Shown in pieces: positions 1 to 10,093 of a stretch of 64,000 nucleotides of DNA. The notes beneath the pieces were generated by a model. The model worked only from the letters and a program-made list of their open reading frames with translations. It was not told the origin of the DNA and searched no databases. Source of the stretch: Nocardia rosealba (GTDB taxonomy: Bacteria > Actinomycetota > Actinomycetes > Mycobacteriales > Mycobacteriaceae); the NCBI RefSeq assembly GCF_020216065.1, contig NZ_JAIWNA010000001.1, positions 62,001 through 126,000 on the forward strand, read 5' to 3'. The position numbers and the translations under genes are program-made. The first letter of the stretch is position 1. The number at the start of each line of letters is the position of its first letter.

Positions 1-590
1 TGCGCCGACGGGCGCGTCTCCTCGATCCCCTGTCCCTGCGGTCCGCGAGGAGCTCCTGGCCCTTGCGGACCCTGGGGTGCCGACGGGCGGGTCTCCTCGA
101 CCCCTGGTCCTTGCGGTCCGCGAGGAGCTCCTGGGCCTGGCGGACCCTGGGGTGCCGACGGGCGGGTCTCCTCGACCCCTGGTCCTTGCGGTCCGCGAGG
201 AGCGCCCGGACCTTGGGGTGCCGATGGCCGTGCGTCCTCGGCTCGTGGTCCTTGCGGCCCGCGAGACGCGCCCGGTCCTTGCGGTCCTTGCGGTCCGCGC
301 GGCCCCGGGGATGCGGATGGCCGTGTGTCTTCGACGTCGGCTCCCTGTGGTCCGCGGGGAGCGCCCGGCCCCTGGGGTCCTTGCGGTGCGGACGATCGTG
401 TGTCTTCGACGCCTGCTCCTTGCGGTCCGCGGGGAGCGCCCGGCCCCTGGGGTCCTTGCGGTGCGGACGATCGTGTGTCTTCGACGCCTGCTCCTTGCGG
501 TCCGCGGGGAGCGCCCGGCCCCTGGGGTCCTTGCGGTGCGGATGGCCGTCTGTCTTCGGCCCCGGCCCCACGGCCACCCTGCGGTCCCGA
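1..590 (-). repeat. 75-bp in-frame tandem repeat (collagen-like 25-residue units)
   Basis: Near-identical 75-bp units start at 71 and 146 and again at 361, 436 and 511. More diverged or shortened units lie between (one is about 66 bp). Read on the minus strand, one unit is GPQGAGVEDTRSSAPQGPQG followed by PGAPR, that is Gly-X-Y triplets broken by a short acidic linker. Every unit length is a multiple of three, so copy-number change keeps the frame. The array continues past the left edge. Confidence 0.9.
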
Positions 591-2927
591 CGGGCGCGCG
601 TCCTCGACACCGGGCCCCTGCGCTCCCTGCTGCCCTGCCTGCCTCGGCCCCGCAGGACCCCGCGGCGTGCTGGGCGGCGGCGTCACAGCCCGTCCACCGA
701 CAACCCGATCCGTCCCCCGCTGCACCGGAAAAGTGGTTGTAGGCGCATCCGCGGGATTGACCACCCGCATAGCAACCGTCTGATCCTCCGAGCCGGATTC
801 GCCTGCCCCAGCAGGGCTCTCGCCCTTCTTCAACAACCCACCGGCCCCAGCGGCAGCCCCAGCTCCAGCCGCAGCCCCTGCCGCACCGCCGAGAGTCTTA
901 TCGCCGGTGCCGTCCGTCCGGTCCTGCGCCCGGGAATCATCGCCCTGCTGCCCGGAACTTGTGGAGAACTTCTCCGTCACTTCGGAGCCCTGCGAATCAC
1001 TCTCACGCACAGCGGATTCCGAGCCAACAGGTCGAGGCTGCCCCGCATCGTTCCCGCCGGCTTCCGCCCCGCCGACACCACCTTGGCCCCTGTTCGCGCC
1101 GCCGGCACCAGCCTGTCGGGTGTTCGCATTGCCGACGCCACTCTGGCCCTCGGAACTCGTAGCCTCCCTGGCAGTCCCGAACCGCGCGGTTGCCGCGTCG
1201 GCGCCGCCCTGTTCACCGCGCGAATCATCCGGTGCGCCACGGAGCTCGGCTTCTCGGATGCCCGCGCCGTTCTCGCCACGCGACTCTTCTCGCGCACCAC
1301 GGGCGTCGGGTGCACCAGCCCGCTCAATGTCGCGTGCAGCCTGCTCACTGCGCGAATCATCTTGTGTAACCGGCGTATCCGCGATTACAGCCTGCTCGTC
1401 GGCGTTTGGATGCTGCTCGCCACTCTGCTCGTCAACCCTCGAGCGATCCACGTGCTCCGCGTCGCCTCGACTCCCCGCCACGGCACCGCTGGTTGCTGCG
1501 GAAGCGTCACGGTTGCTGGACGCACCGGAGGATTCGTTCGAATCGCTTGTGCCGGGTCGGGATTCACGCGCGTCAGTGGGCGCACCCTGCTGTCCGGCGG
1601 TGGGACGATCACCCGGTTCCATCCCGACGGTCGGCACATCTGCCGCACCTTGCTCGTCTCGATCGGCGGACGCAGCCGTCGACGGCTCGCGTCCGGGGAT
1701 CCACATCGCGGTAGTCGGCGCATCGGCACCACCGAGTCCTGGCGAAGCAGGCTGTGCCCGCGAATCGCCTTCGCCGCCAGTTGATTCCCCGGGAAGACCC
1801 TTCGACAACCCGGCCAACGGCGAACTTCCGCCCGGCTCGCGTCCTTGTCCGGCGGCCGTACCCTGTCCACTCTCACGTCCGGCGGCCGCGCCCGACGGAT
1901 TCGCCGGCCGGTCAGCACGCTGCTGCGATCCGGCTCCACGTTCTGCACCGCCGGCGATCTCGCTGCCCGCACCACTACCGCCGCGAGTATTACCCTCGCC
2001 GCCACCGGGGTGACCACCCTGACCGGGTCGATTCCCCGGTGCCCCAGCCGCAGAGCTTTGCCGACTCTCGACAACGCCTCCAGGACGACCTCGACCGCCT
2101 GCCTGTTCACCCGAAGGGCGCTGTGCGGCAGGCCCATTCGTTGCCCGCGCGACCGGCGCCGCACGTCCTGGCCCCTGCTGCGCCCCTGACCGACCCCCTT
2201 GGGGTGCACCAGAAGCGTTGGGCCCGCTCGGCCCTGCTGCATTCCCCGGTCGGCCCGCAGCCCAGGGGTCACCGGACCCCGGTGCCGCCGAGCGATCGTT
2301 CGAGGGCCCACTCGCTGGTCGCCCAACCGATCCAGCTCCGGGCCCGTTCACGGGACGCCCAGCCCCCTCGGATGCGCTTCCCGAACCGTTCGCCCCCGGT
2401 GCGTTACGTGGACCACCGGCCCCCGGTGCACTTCCCGGACCGCTGGCCCCCGGTGCACTTCCCGGACCACCGGCCCCCGGCGCATCGACCGGCCGCCCGG
2501 CAGCACCGGGATTGTTCGGACCACGCCCCGGCGGATTGCCCGCTCCCGGCGGCACCGGATTCCCACCCTGGGGAGGACGATTTCCCGGACCGGCGGGGCG
2601 CTGCGGACCGGGCCCCTGAGGACCACCCACCCGCGGCCCGGCCGGACCCTGCGGCGAACCAGCCCCACCGGCAGGTCGGAACCCGGGTCCGTAAGAACGT
2701 CCCGCACCCTGATCGCCCGGCAGCTCACTGCGCCGGATGACAACAGTCTCCGAGGTCCCGGCGGTCGCGCGCTCCGGCTCGGTCACCGCGTGCGGCACCG
2801 ATTTCGGGGCTTCGGAACCCGGGCGGGTCGACTCGTCGGGCGACGGGTCGGCGTCATGGTGTGTCCCGGCCGCACCGGGACCACGGTCCTCGGCTGCTGG
2901 GTTGTTCTCGTCGGTCGGGTCGGACAC
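1..2927 (-). CDS. Giant Pro/Gly-rich, collagen-like protein (partial, runs off left edge); Rv0361 position
   Basis: The frame is open from a GTG at 2927 to the window edge, so about 975 N-terminal residues are visible. A GAGGGG ribosome site lies 5 bases upstream. Residues 1-75 are acidic (start MSDPTDENNPAAEDRG), followed by a Pro/Gly-rich stretch, then a polar disordered part with loose repeats such as DDSRSEQAA, EESRGENGAG and DDSRGEQGG. From about residue 780 comes a Gly-X-Y array of 25-residue units. No membrane segment or enzyme motif is visible. It is divergent from the DUF3151 gene, exactly as Rv0361 (a Pro-rich membrane protein) is from Rv0360c in M. tuberculosis. I therefore infer an enlarged Rv0361 homologue whose membrane anchor lies left of the window. 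That identity rests on gene order, not on sequence. Confidence 0.75.
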   Translation of the reverse strand, partial: MSDPTDENNPAAEDRGPGAAGTHHDADPSPDESTRPGSEAPKSVPHAVTEPERATAGTSETVVIRRSELPGDQGAGRSYGPGFRPAGGAGSPQGPAGPRVGGPQGPGPQRPAGPGNRPPQGGNPVPPGAGNPPGRGPNNPGAAGRPVDAPGAGGPGSAPGASGPGSAPGAGGPRNAPGANGSGSASEGAGRPVNGPGAGSVGRPASGPSNDRSAAPGSGDPWAAGRPGNAAGPSGPNASGAPQGGRSGAQQGPGRAAPVARATNGPAAQRPSGEQAGGRGRPGGVVESRQSSAAGAPGNRPGQGGHPGGGEGNTRGGSGAGSEIAGGAERGAGSQQRADRPANPSGAAAGRESGQGTAAGQGREPGGSSPLAGLSKGLPGESTGGEGDSRAQPASPGLGGADAPTTAMWIPGREPSTAASADRDEQGAADVPTVGMEPGDRPTAGQQGAPTDARESRPGTSDSNESSGASSNRDASAATSGAVAGSRGDAEHVDRSRVDEQSGEQHPNADEQAVIADTPVTQDDSRSEQAARDIERAGAPDARGAREESRGENGAGIREAELRGAPDDSRGEQGGADAATARFGTAREATSSEGQSGVGNANTRQAGAGGANRGQGGVGGAEAGGNDAGQPRPVGSESAVRESDSQGSEVTEKFSTSSGQQGDDSRAQDRTDGTGDKTLGGAAGAAAGAGAAAGAGGLLKKGESPAGAGESGSEDQTVAMRVVNPADAPTTTFPVQRGTDRVVGGRAVTPPPSTPRGPAGPRQAGQQGAQGPGVEDARPSGPQGGRGAGAEDRRPSAPQGPQGPGAPRGPQGAGVEDTRSSAPQGPQGPGAPRGPQGAGVEDTRSSAPQGPQGPGAPRGPQGADVEDTRPSASPGPRGPQGPQGPGASRGPQGPRAEDARPSAPQGPGAPRGPQGPGVEETRPSAPQGPPGPGAPRGPQGPGVEETRPSAPQGPQGPGAPRGPQGQGIEETRPSA

Positions 2928-3047
2928 CTAGTACCCCTCGCTCAGGCTCGAACGTTGAACTCCCGCCCAGCCTAATGCGCGGCGCGCGGGGGAGTTCGTC
3001 GATCACCCGTGGCGGGGTGGGTGGGCGTGGCGGTGCACAATGAACCC
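2928..3047. promoter_or_regulatory. Divergent intergenic region with an inverted repeat
   Basis: These 120 bases hold the start signals for both the collagen-like gene (-) and the DUF3151 gene (+). An imperfect inverted repeat pairs 2957-2966 (GAACTCCCGC) with 2986-2997 (GCGGGGGAGTTC). Just before the DUF3151 ATG is CACAAT, a possible -10 hexamer that would give a nearly leaderless message. Neither element is proven. Confidence 0.3.
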
Positions 3048-3482
3048 ATGACCTCCTTCGGTGACCTGCTCGGACCGCAGCCGGTCCTCCTCCCTGAACT
3101 GATCGACGCCGAAGACGCCATCGCGGCGGGCACCGACCCCGTGAAGGTCGCCGCCGATCATCCGGCCGCGTCGATCGCGTGGGCCCAGCTCGCCGAGGCG
3201 GCGCTCGCGCGCAGCAACGGCGAGGTCGATCACGACACCGTCGCCGCCTACGCCTTCGCCCGCACCGGCTACCACCGCGGCCTCGACCTGCTGCGCCGCA
3301 ACGGCTGGAAGGGTTTCGGCCCGGTGCCGTGGTCGCACGAACCCAACCAGGGGTTCCTGCGCAGCGTCGGCGCGCTGGCGAAGGCCGCGCAGGTGATCGG
3401 TGAGACCGAGGAATACGCCCGCTGCCTCGACCTGCTCGAGGACTGCGACCCCAACGCCGCCACCGAACTCGGTCTCGACTAG
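3048..3482 (+). CDS. DUF3151 family protein (Rv0360c homologue)
   Basis: This is a 144-residue soluble protein that begins MTSFGDLLGPQPVLLPE, the characteristic opening of the actinobacterial DUF3151 family. It is rich in alanine and predicted helical, with no membrane segment. An in-frame upstream start exists at 3009, but the ATG at 3048 matches the family start. The function of the family is unknown. Gene order (collagen-like gene, DUF3151, then the M50 protease pair and purA) matches Rv0361-Rv0360c-Rv0359-Rv0358-purA. The only insertion is the FUSC gene that follows 18 bases downstream and may be co-transcribed. Confidence 0.85.
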   Translation: MTSFGDLLGPQPVLLPELIDAEDAIAAGTDPVKVAADHPAASIAWAQLAEAALARSNGEVDHDTVAAYAFARTGYHRGLDLLRRNGWKGFGPVPWSHEPNQGFLRSVGALAKAAQVIGETEEYARCLDLLEDCDPNAATELGLD

Positions 3483-3500
3483 CCGGTCACCGGTTCGCAG

Positions 3501-4667
3501 GTGAGCGAGCACAGGCCGTTCGTCGAGGTCGCTACGCCCGTCGTAGCGGCCGCGAAGGTGAGTACCGTCGGCCGGTTCCGGCAATCGGTCGAGCGGTTGC
3601 GGCTGTCGGCGATCCCGATCATCCAGTGCGCGCTGGGCGCCGCGCTTGCCTGGTTCATCGCCCACGATGTGATCGGCCATATCGAGCCGTTCTTCGCCCC
3701 GACCGCGGCCGTCGTGTCGATCGGCATCTCGTTCGGCGCACGGATCCGCCGCTCGGTGGAGCTGGTCGTCGGTGTCGCGGTCGGCATCGGTATCGGTGAC
3801 CTGTTCATCGCCCAGGTGGGCACCGGTGTGTGGCAGGTGGCGCTGGTCGTCGGCGGTGCGATGGCGGTGTCGGTGTTCCTCGACTCCGGGGCCATCATGA
3901 CGATTCAGGCGGCGGGTTCGGCCGTGCTCGTCTCCACGTTGAACCAGGCTCCGGGCGCGGGTCCGTCCCGCATGATCGACGCGCTCGTCGGTGGCCTCGT
4001 CGGTGTGTTGATGGTGGCCGCCATCCCGCTGCATCCGGTTCGTCGCGCGCGTGAGCACGCCGCGCAGGTGCTGGATGTGATGAGCAAATCCATGACCGAG
4101 TGCGCCGACGGTCTGCTCGAGCAGAGTGCGGACAAGGTGCACGACGCGCTCACCGCCGTGCGCGCCACCCAGAGCCAGATCGACGGACTCCGCTCCGCGC
4201 TGGAGGGCGGCCGCGAGGTCAGCCGCATCTCCCCGCTGTACTGGAATTCGCGGAAACGCCTCGCCCGCATCCGGGCCACCGCCGACCCGCTCGACAACGC
4301 CGTGCGCAACACCCGTGTGCTGCTGCGCCGTTCGCTCACCCTCGTCCGCGACGACGAGGTGCTCGATCCGCGCCTTATCGACCTGCTCCGTCAGCTCGGC
4401 GGCGCCACCGACGTGGTGCGCAAGATGATGCTCGCCGACCCGGGCGAGCAACCCGACCAGGCCGAGGCGGCCCGCTGCCTGCGCAGCGTCGCCAAGAACG
4501 CCCGCCCGGAACTCGTTGTGGGCGCGGGCCTTTCAGCACATGTGGTGTTCGCCCAGATTCGTTCGATCGTGGTCGACCTGATGGTGGTGTGCGGGATGCA
4601 ACGCATCTCCGCGATCGCACTGCTCCCGCCGACCGTGCCGAATCCGTATGTCCCGCCGGAGGAGTGA
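3501..4667 (+). CDS. FUSC/aromatic acid exporter-like membrane protein
   Basis: A 388-residue protein with a membrane N-terminal half: about five hydrophobic segments lie between residues 35 and 175, including PFFAPTAAVVSIGISFGARI, the kind of loop seen in FUSC/ArAE-type exporters. A soluble helical C-terminal half (about residues 180-350) follows. Members of the wider family export aromatic acids or are of unknown function; the substrate here cannot be read from sequence. The GTG at 3501 gives the longest product, and a GTG at 3558 is an alternative. The gene is absent from the matching M. tuberculosis locus, so it looks like a local insertion between DUF3151 and the M50 protease. Confidence 0.7.
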   Translation: MSEHRPFVEVATPVVAAAKVSTVGRFRQSVERLRLSAIPIIQCALGAALAWFIAHDVIGHIEPFFAPTAAVVSIGISFGARIRRSVELVVGVAVGIGIGDLFIAQVGTGVWQVALVVGGAMAVSVFLDSGAIMTIQAAGSAVLVSTLNQAPGAGPSRMIDALVGGLVGVLMVAAIPLHPVRRAREHAAQVLDVMSKSMTECADGLLEQSADKVHDALTAVRATQSQIDGLRSALEGGREVSRISPLYWNSRKRLARIRATADPLDNAVRNTRVLLRRSLTLVRDDEVLDPRLIDLLRQLGGATDVVRKMMLADPGEQPDQAEAARCLRSVAKNARPELVVGAGLSAHVVFAQIRSIVVDLMVVCGMQRISAIALLPPTVPNPYVPPEE

Positions 4668-4683
4668 CCTGATCGGCAGGCCG

Positions 4684-5460
4684 TCAGTACCAGAAGCGGG
4701 TCAGCCGGCTGCCGTTGCCCGCCCAATACCGAGGGATGCCGGAAAAATCGAACAGTAAGTACACAGCCTCGAAGAACACCCGGCTGAGCGGGGTGAAAAA
4801 GATGACGGCGAAAAGAATCAACATGCCGTACGGCTTGAACTGGTCGAGCGAGCGCCGCGTCTGATAGCTCAGCGACGGCTCGACGATCCCGTAACCATCG
4901 AGGCCCGGCACCGGGAGAATGTTCAGCAGAAACGCTGTGAGCTGCAGGAACGCCAAGAAACTCAGTCCGTACCAGAAGGCGGCGTGTTCGGTGGCCGACC
5001 CCATCGCACGGATCACGATCAGCAGCACGATCGCGCACAGCAAATTCGAGAACGGGCCGACCGCGCTCACCAAACGCTGTATGCCCGAACGGAATCGGGT
5101 GGTGTCCAGATAAACCGCGCCACCCGGTAGACCGATTCCGCCGAGCGCGATGAACAGCAGCGGTAACACGATCGACAACACCGGATGGCTGTATTTCAGT
5201 GGATTCAGCGTGAGATATCCACGCGCCTCCACATCGTGGTCACCGGCCCGCCACGCCACATAAGCGTGCGCGAATTCGTGCAGGCACAGGCTCACGATCC
5301 AGCCGAACACCACAAGCACGAACACGCCGACCTTGGCGCGCACCGAGGACACGTCGGCGTCCCACGCCAGCGCACCACCGAGCACGGTGACGGCCACGAT
5401 CAGCAGAAAGACCGGACTCGGCCGCACCGCGCCACGGGTGCTCGGAAAGGAGTAACTCAT
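4684..5460 (-). CDS. Site-2 protease family (M50) membrane metalloprotease, Rv0359 homologue
   Basis: A 258-residue protein with about six hydrophobic segments. The zinc-binding HExxH appears as HEFAH at residues 61-65, inside a membrane helix. The third ligand lies in NILPVPGLDG (Asp188), matching the N-x-x-P-x-P-x-x-x-D-G element of short, PDZ-less M50 proteases. It would cleave membrane-bound substrates within the bilayer, but its target is unknown. The start codon overlaps the stop of the upstream gene by 4 bp (5457-5460), so the pair is translationally coupled, as Rv0358-Rv0359 appears to be in M. tuberculosis. It is convergent with the FUSC gene. Confidence 0.85.
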   Translation of the reverse strand: MSYSFPSTRGAVRPSPVFLLIVAVTVLGGALAWDADVSSVRAKVGVFVLVVFGWIVSLCLHEFAHAYVAWRAGDHDVEARGYLTLNPLKYSHPVLSIVLPLLFIALGGIGLPGGAVYLDTTRFRSGIQRLVSAVGPFSNLLCAIVLLIVIRAMGSATEHAAFWYGLSFLAFLQLTAFLLNILPVPGLDGYGIVEPSLSYQTRRSLDQFKPYGMLILFAVIFFTPLSRVFFEAVYLLFDFSGIPRYWAGNGSRLTRFWY

Positions 5461-6161
5461 CGCACCAGCAGCCAGGGTTGTTCGAAGCGGTAGAAGGTCG
5501 ACCGGGGGACGGTGCGTTCGGCGGTGATCCCGTCGCGGGTCACGATCGCGCCGGGCGTGCCGAGCTGGGCGGCGCGCCCGCCGACCCAGCGGCGTTTGCG
5601 CAGGCCCTTGCGTACCCGCGCCCGCACACCCGGCATCGCCATCGTCGGGGAGATCAGCATGGTCGTCACCGTGCCGGTGAACAGCAGGGTGTCGTCGACA
5701 TAGGCCTCGCCCTCGAGCTTGGCGCCCTCGACGCCGGTGATGCTCGCCCGGCCCACCAGCACCGTGCCCGTGTCGTCGCGGATCAGCGGCGTCTCGACGG
5801 CCCGGCCTTCCAGCGCGGTCTTGGCGGCCGCGTTGCCGGTGCCGGTCTGATAGACCCGCGAGGCATAGGTGGTTTCGACCGGCACATAGCCGATCTCCAC
5901 GTGCAGCCGTTCGGTGCGCATCAGATGGGTGAGCACGGAGGCCAGGCCGGCGTCGTCGCCCAGCACGATCAGGCGGGGCAGGCTGTCGGCGGCCAGCACC
6001 GGCAGCAGCTCGTCGATCACGGCGACATCGGGTAACCGCTCGGTCTGCGTGGTGGGGAGTGAGGCGAGAGCGATCGGGACCGGCAGGTCACCACATCGGA
6101 GAACGTGGGTACTCAAACTGCGGTACACCCTCCTCGGTCGGGTCGACGGTGTGTCGCCCAT
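5457..6161 (-). CDS. Uncharacterised Rv0358-type protein, coupled to the M50 protease
   Basis: A 234-residue protein with no membrane segment. The middle has an alternating strand-helix pattern (PRLIVLGDDAGLASVLTHLM near residue 65), and TGTGNAAAKTALEG follows. This faintly recalls the nucleotide-binding part of diacylglycerol/NAD-kinase-like folds, but the GGDGT signature is missing, so I give no function. It is known only as a conserved hypothetical in mycobacteria, always beside the M50 protease and purA. It is the first gene of a two-gene operon, divergent from purA with a 185-bp shared upstream region. Confidence 0.75.
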   Translation of the reverse strand: MGDTPSTRPRRVYRSLSTHVLRCGDLPVPIALASLPTTQTERLPDVAVIDELLPVLAADSLPRLIVLGDDAGLASVLTHLMRTERLHVEIGYVPVETTYASRVYQTGTGNAAAKTALEGRAVETPLIRDDTGTVLVGRASITGVEGAKLEGEAYVDDTLLFTGTVTTMLISPTMAMPGVRARVRKGLRKRRWVGGRAAQLGTPGAIVTRDGITAERTVPRSTFYRFEQPWLLVR

Positions 6162-6262
6162 GAGCGCGGCAATCCCCCTGCCGGCAAGTAACCGTAACCG
6201 ATGATGGCACGCCCGCCGGGCGCGGGTCGGGGCGCTGGACAGGGCGCGCGAGTGCCGTCGGC

Positions 6263-7636
<1,374 letters not shown>

Positions 7637-7803
7637 TTCTGTCGTCGAGCCCGGTGTCGCAGCAGCGGCGCCGGGCTTTGTCGTCTACACCCCCGACACG
7701 CTCGGACTATGCGGACACGCTATCGATTTGAGCATCCACCTGGCTAACGCTATGGTCGCTGCGGCACGCGGGGACGTGCCGGTTTCTTCTAGCGTGTGAG
7801 TGG

Positions 7804-8697
7804 GTGTTCGACGTGGTCCGTCGGTGTGCTGGTGTGTGGGGATCGACGGGGCGGATGAGCGCTCGGGCGGTCGCGGGTATGTTGCCGATGGCGGTTGCGG
7901 TGGCCTGTGCGGGTGTCGCCCTTGCCGTGCCGCAGCCGGGTGTGACCGATGAGGTGCCGGAGCAGCCGGGAGTGAACATGCCGGGCGAGGAGGGGCGTTC
8001 CAGTCTCGGGGATTTCGAGGGACCTGATTCGCTGGCCTATCTGGCGCCCGAACCGCAAGAAACGCGCCCGGTGCCCGAATACACCACCCCTGCGCCGCCC
8101 GTCGTGATCGAGGAACTGCACCTCCCTGAACCGGTCGAGCCCGTCGCCCCGATCGCCCCGCCGCCGCGCACTCTGCGCGTGGGTGACTTCACCGCTCCGG
8201 CTCCGGAGGAACTTCCGGCCGAAATCCTCGACGGTGTGAACACCACCGCCGCCGACGTCGAAGCGGCCATCGCCACCCAGGGCCGCTCCATCGGCATCAA
8301 CCCGAGCCGCTCCGACAAGATCGCTGCCGCGACCGTCGGCGGTGCCCTCGCGGGTGCCGCCCTCGCCGGCGTTCCGGCGGCCGCCGTCGGCGCGGTCGGT
8401 GGCGGACTTGCGGGTGCCGCTGTCGGTGCAGGCGCCGGCTTCGTGGTCGGCGCTGTCACCACCGGCACCGCGGGCGCGATCATCGCCGCCGCGTCGGCGG
8501 TCCCCACCGGAGGTATCGGCGCCGTGGTCGCGCTCGGCACGGCTGCTGCCGCCACCGCCGCATCCACCGGTGCGGGCGCAGCGATCGGTGCGGGCGTCGG
8601 CGCGGCCGCGGGCGCCGCAGTTCTCGGCATTCCCGCCGCGGCCGCCGGTGCGGTCGCAGGCGGCATCGCAGGCAGCAGCTACGGCGCCACCATTTGA
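7804..8697 (+). CDS. Exported protein with a Gly/Ala-zipper C-terminal half
   Basis: A 297-residue product with an export signal: basic residues (VRR, GRMSAR) precede the hydrophobic AVAGMLPMAVAVACAGVALA, with likely cleavage after AVA. Residues 40-120 are Pro/Glu-rich. From about residue 180 to the end the chain is almost wholly Gly, Ala and Val, with GAxxGA and GxxxG spacing (for example GGALAGAALAGVPAAAVG), a glycine-zipper pattern that often packs in membranes. Function is unknown. The GTG at 7804 is the longest start; an ATG at 7855 (MSARAVAG) is equally plausible and leaves the signal intact. The 167 bases from purA to this gene show no other feature. Confidence 0.7.
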   Translation: MFDVVRRCAGVWGSTGRMSARAVAGMLPMAVAVACAGVALAVPQPGVTDEVPEQPGVNMPGEEGRSSLGDFEGPDSLAYLAPEPQETRPVPEYTTPAPPVVIEELHLPEPVEPVAPIAPPPRTLRVGDFTAPAPEELPAEILDGVNTTAADVEAAIATQGRSIGINPSRSDKIAAATVGGALAGAALAGVPAAAVGAVGGGLAGAAVGAGAGFVVGAVTTGTAGAIIAAASAVPTGGIGAVVALGTAAAATAASTGAGAAIGAGVGAAAGAAVLGIPAAAAGAVAGGIAGSSYGATI

Positions 8698-8819
8698 CCT
8701 CCAGCGCCGCCTGCCGTGGGTCGGCGGAGAACTGTGGCCAGGTGTCCGTTCTCCGGCGCACCTGTGGTGCTCGCCGCGGGCGGGAGTAGCGTCGGGAATG
8801 GTCCGGATGGAGGTGGCTG

Positions 8820-9113
8820 ATGGTGCGCACAATGATGGTGGCGGGGGTGCTCGCGGTGGGTGTGCTCGCCGGGTGTTCGACGCCTGAGGCGCCCGCACCG
8901 GCGCCGAGCGCGTCACCGGTGCTGTCCACCACCGCCCTGCCGCCCGCCGAGACCCTCGCCCCGTCCCAGCAGCGCAACGAGCGTATCCGGGGAATGCTGT
9001 ACACGGCCGGGTGCGTCAGCAATGCCTGCGTGCAGACCTACTTCGCCTGCATGGACGGCTACCTCGCCGGCGATCCCTGCCAGTTCTTCCGCGACCATCC
9101 GCCGCCGCCCTGA
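8820..9113 (+). CDS. Small Cys-rich lipoprotein
   Basis: A 97-residue protein with a lipoprotein signal: the hydrophobic VAGVLAVGVLAGC places the lipobox LAGC at residues 16-19, so Cys19 would be lipidated. After a Pro/Ala-rich linker, the C-terminal 45 residues hold five cysteines (in GCVSNACV, YFACMDG and DPCQFF), probably forming disulfides outside the cell. A GGAGG ribosome site lies about 6 bases before the ATG. The family is not recognised. It follows the Gly-zipper protein in the same direction with a 122-bp gap, so a shared role at the envelope is possible but unproven. Confidence 0.7.
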   Translation: MVRTMMVAGVLAVGVLAGCSTPEAPAPAPSASPVLSTTALPPAETLAPSQQRNERIRGMLYTAGCVSNACVQTYFACMDGYLAGDPCQFFRDHPPPP

Positions 9114-9168
9114 CGTACGGGGCAAGGCGGCGATCGTGGCGTCGGCTACCGGCAACGAGACCGGTTGA

Positions 9169-9987
9169 TCACTGTGCGCGCGTGAGGAATTCGCCGATGG
9201 CGGGCGCGAGCACGGAGATCTTCGGGTTGTGGCTCACGCCGGTGAGTTCGGCGAACTCGGCGTTCGGCACCACCTCGGCAGCCGCCTTCGCGCCCTTGGT
9301 GAGCAGGGGCGCGGTGCGTTCGCCCGCGAGGACGAGGACAGGAACGGAGATGCCGCTCCATTGGGCGGGGTCGAGCTTCTGCCCACGCATATAGGGCTTC
9401 ATCACGGCCCAGTCGTGTGCCGTCGAATTCGACGTGGCCGCAAGCTGTTTCCAGAACGGCGTCACCCGCATCACCGCAACCATCAGCGCGGGCATCCCCA
9501 TCGCCTTGGTCATGTAGTAGCGAACCGTCTTGTCGCGCTTGCCTTCCGCGATCATCGGATGCAGCTTGGTTTCCAGGTCCTTCGGCGGCACATGATGTTT
9601 CGCATCCACCACGAAGGGCGGTTCGAACGCGACCACCTCGGTGACGCCGGGGATCTCGCGCGCCGCGAGCAGGGCGAGCGCCGCGCCCGACGACCATCCG
9701 AACAGCGCCGCCTTCCCGCCCGCCGCATCGACGAGCGCGGCGATGTCGGCGATCTCGTTCGCCACGTCGTACACGCCGGGGGAGTCGGTGCTGTCACCGC
9801 GCCCGCGCCGGTCGTAGTTGAGCACCGTCAGGTCGTAGTCGTCGGCGAGAGTCTGCGCGAGCTCGGTCATGGTCTTGAACTTGCGGAAGCTGAAGGCGCC
9901 GCCGATCAGGACGACCGTCCCCGCGGTCCCGTCGCCGACCCGGTCGTAAGCGATCGTTGTGCCGTCGGCCGACGTGACTGTCTGCAT
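9169..9987 (-). CDS. Alpha/beta hydrolase
   Basis: A 272-residue single-domain alpha/beta hydrolase. It opens MQTVTSADGTTIAYDRVGDG, and LNYDRRGRGDS lies near residue 58. The nucleophile elbow is GWSSGAA near residue 98, with Ser as nucleophile. The late histidine lies in GVSHNPK near residue 250. The expected acid falls near LAGERTAP, where only a glutamate is obvious, so the acid is uncertain. Substrate cannot be predicted; relatives include esterases and lipases of the YbgC/MhpC type. It is convergent with the lipoprotein gene and appears to be a single gene. Confidence 0.8.
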   Translation of the reverse strand: MQTVTSADGTTIAYDRVGDGTAGTVVLIGGAFSFRKFKTMTELAQTLADDYDLTVLNYDRRGRGDSTDSPGVYDVANEIADIAALVDAAGGKAALFGWSSGAALALLAAREIPGVTEVVAFEPPFVVDAKHHVPPKDLETKLHPMIAEGKRDKTVRYYMTKAMGMPALMVAVMRVTPFWKQLAATSNSTAHDWAVMKPYMRGQKLDPAQWSGISVPVLVLAGERTAPLLTKGAKAAAEVVPNAEFAELTGVSHNPKISVLAPAIGEFLTRAQ

Positions 9988-10093
9988 GCTGTTCCTCTCG
10001 ATAGCTGACCACCGCAGTGCGACGGTACGCGACCCTGCGCGCCCGCCCTCCGGCTCCTCGGAACAGACGGTCCGGGGCCGCCCGATTCATCGC

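Noticed and set aside
1385..2743. Minus-strand Arg-rich frames at 1385-2326 and 2348-2743
   Set aside because: They lie in a different frame from the continuous Gly/Pro frame from 2927 and show the same shadow composition.
63..2975. Long plus-strand frames (up to 573 codons) rich in Arg, Leu and Ser across the left end
   Set aside because: They are antisense shadows of the minus-strand Pro/Gly gene. Their composition is only the complement of repeated Gly-Pro codons, and the minus frame has a proper start with a ribosome site.
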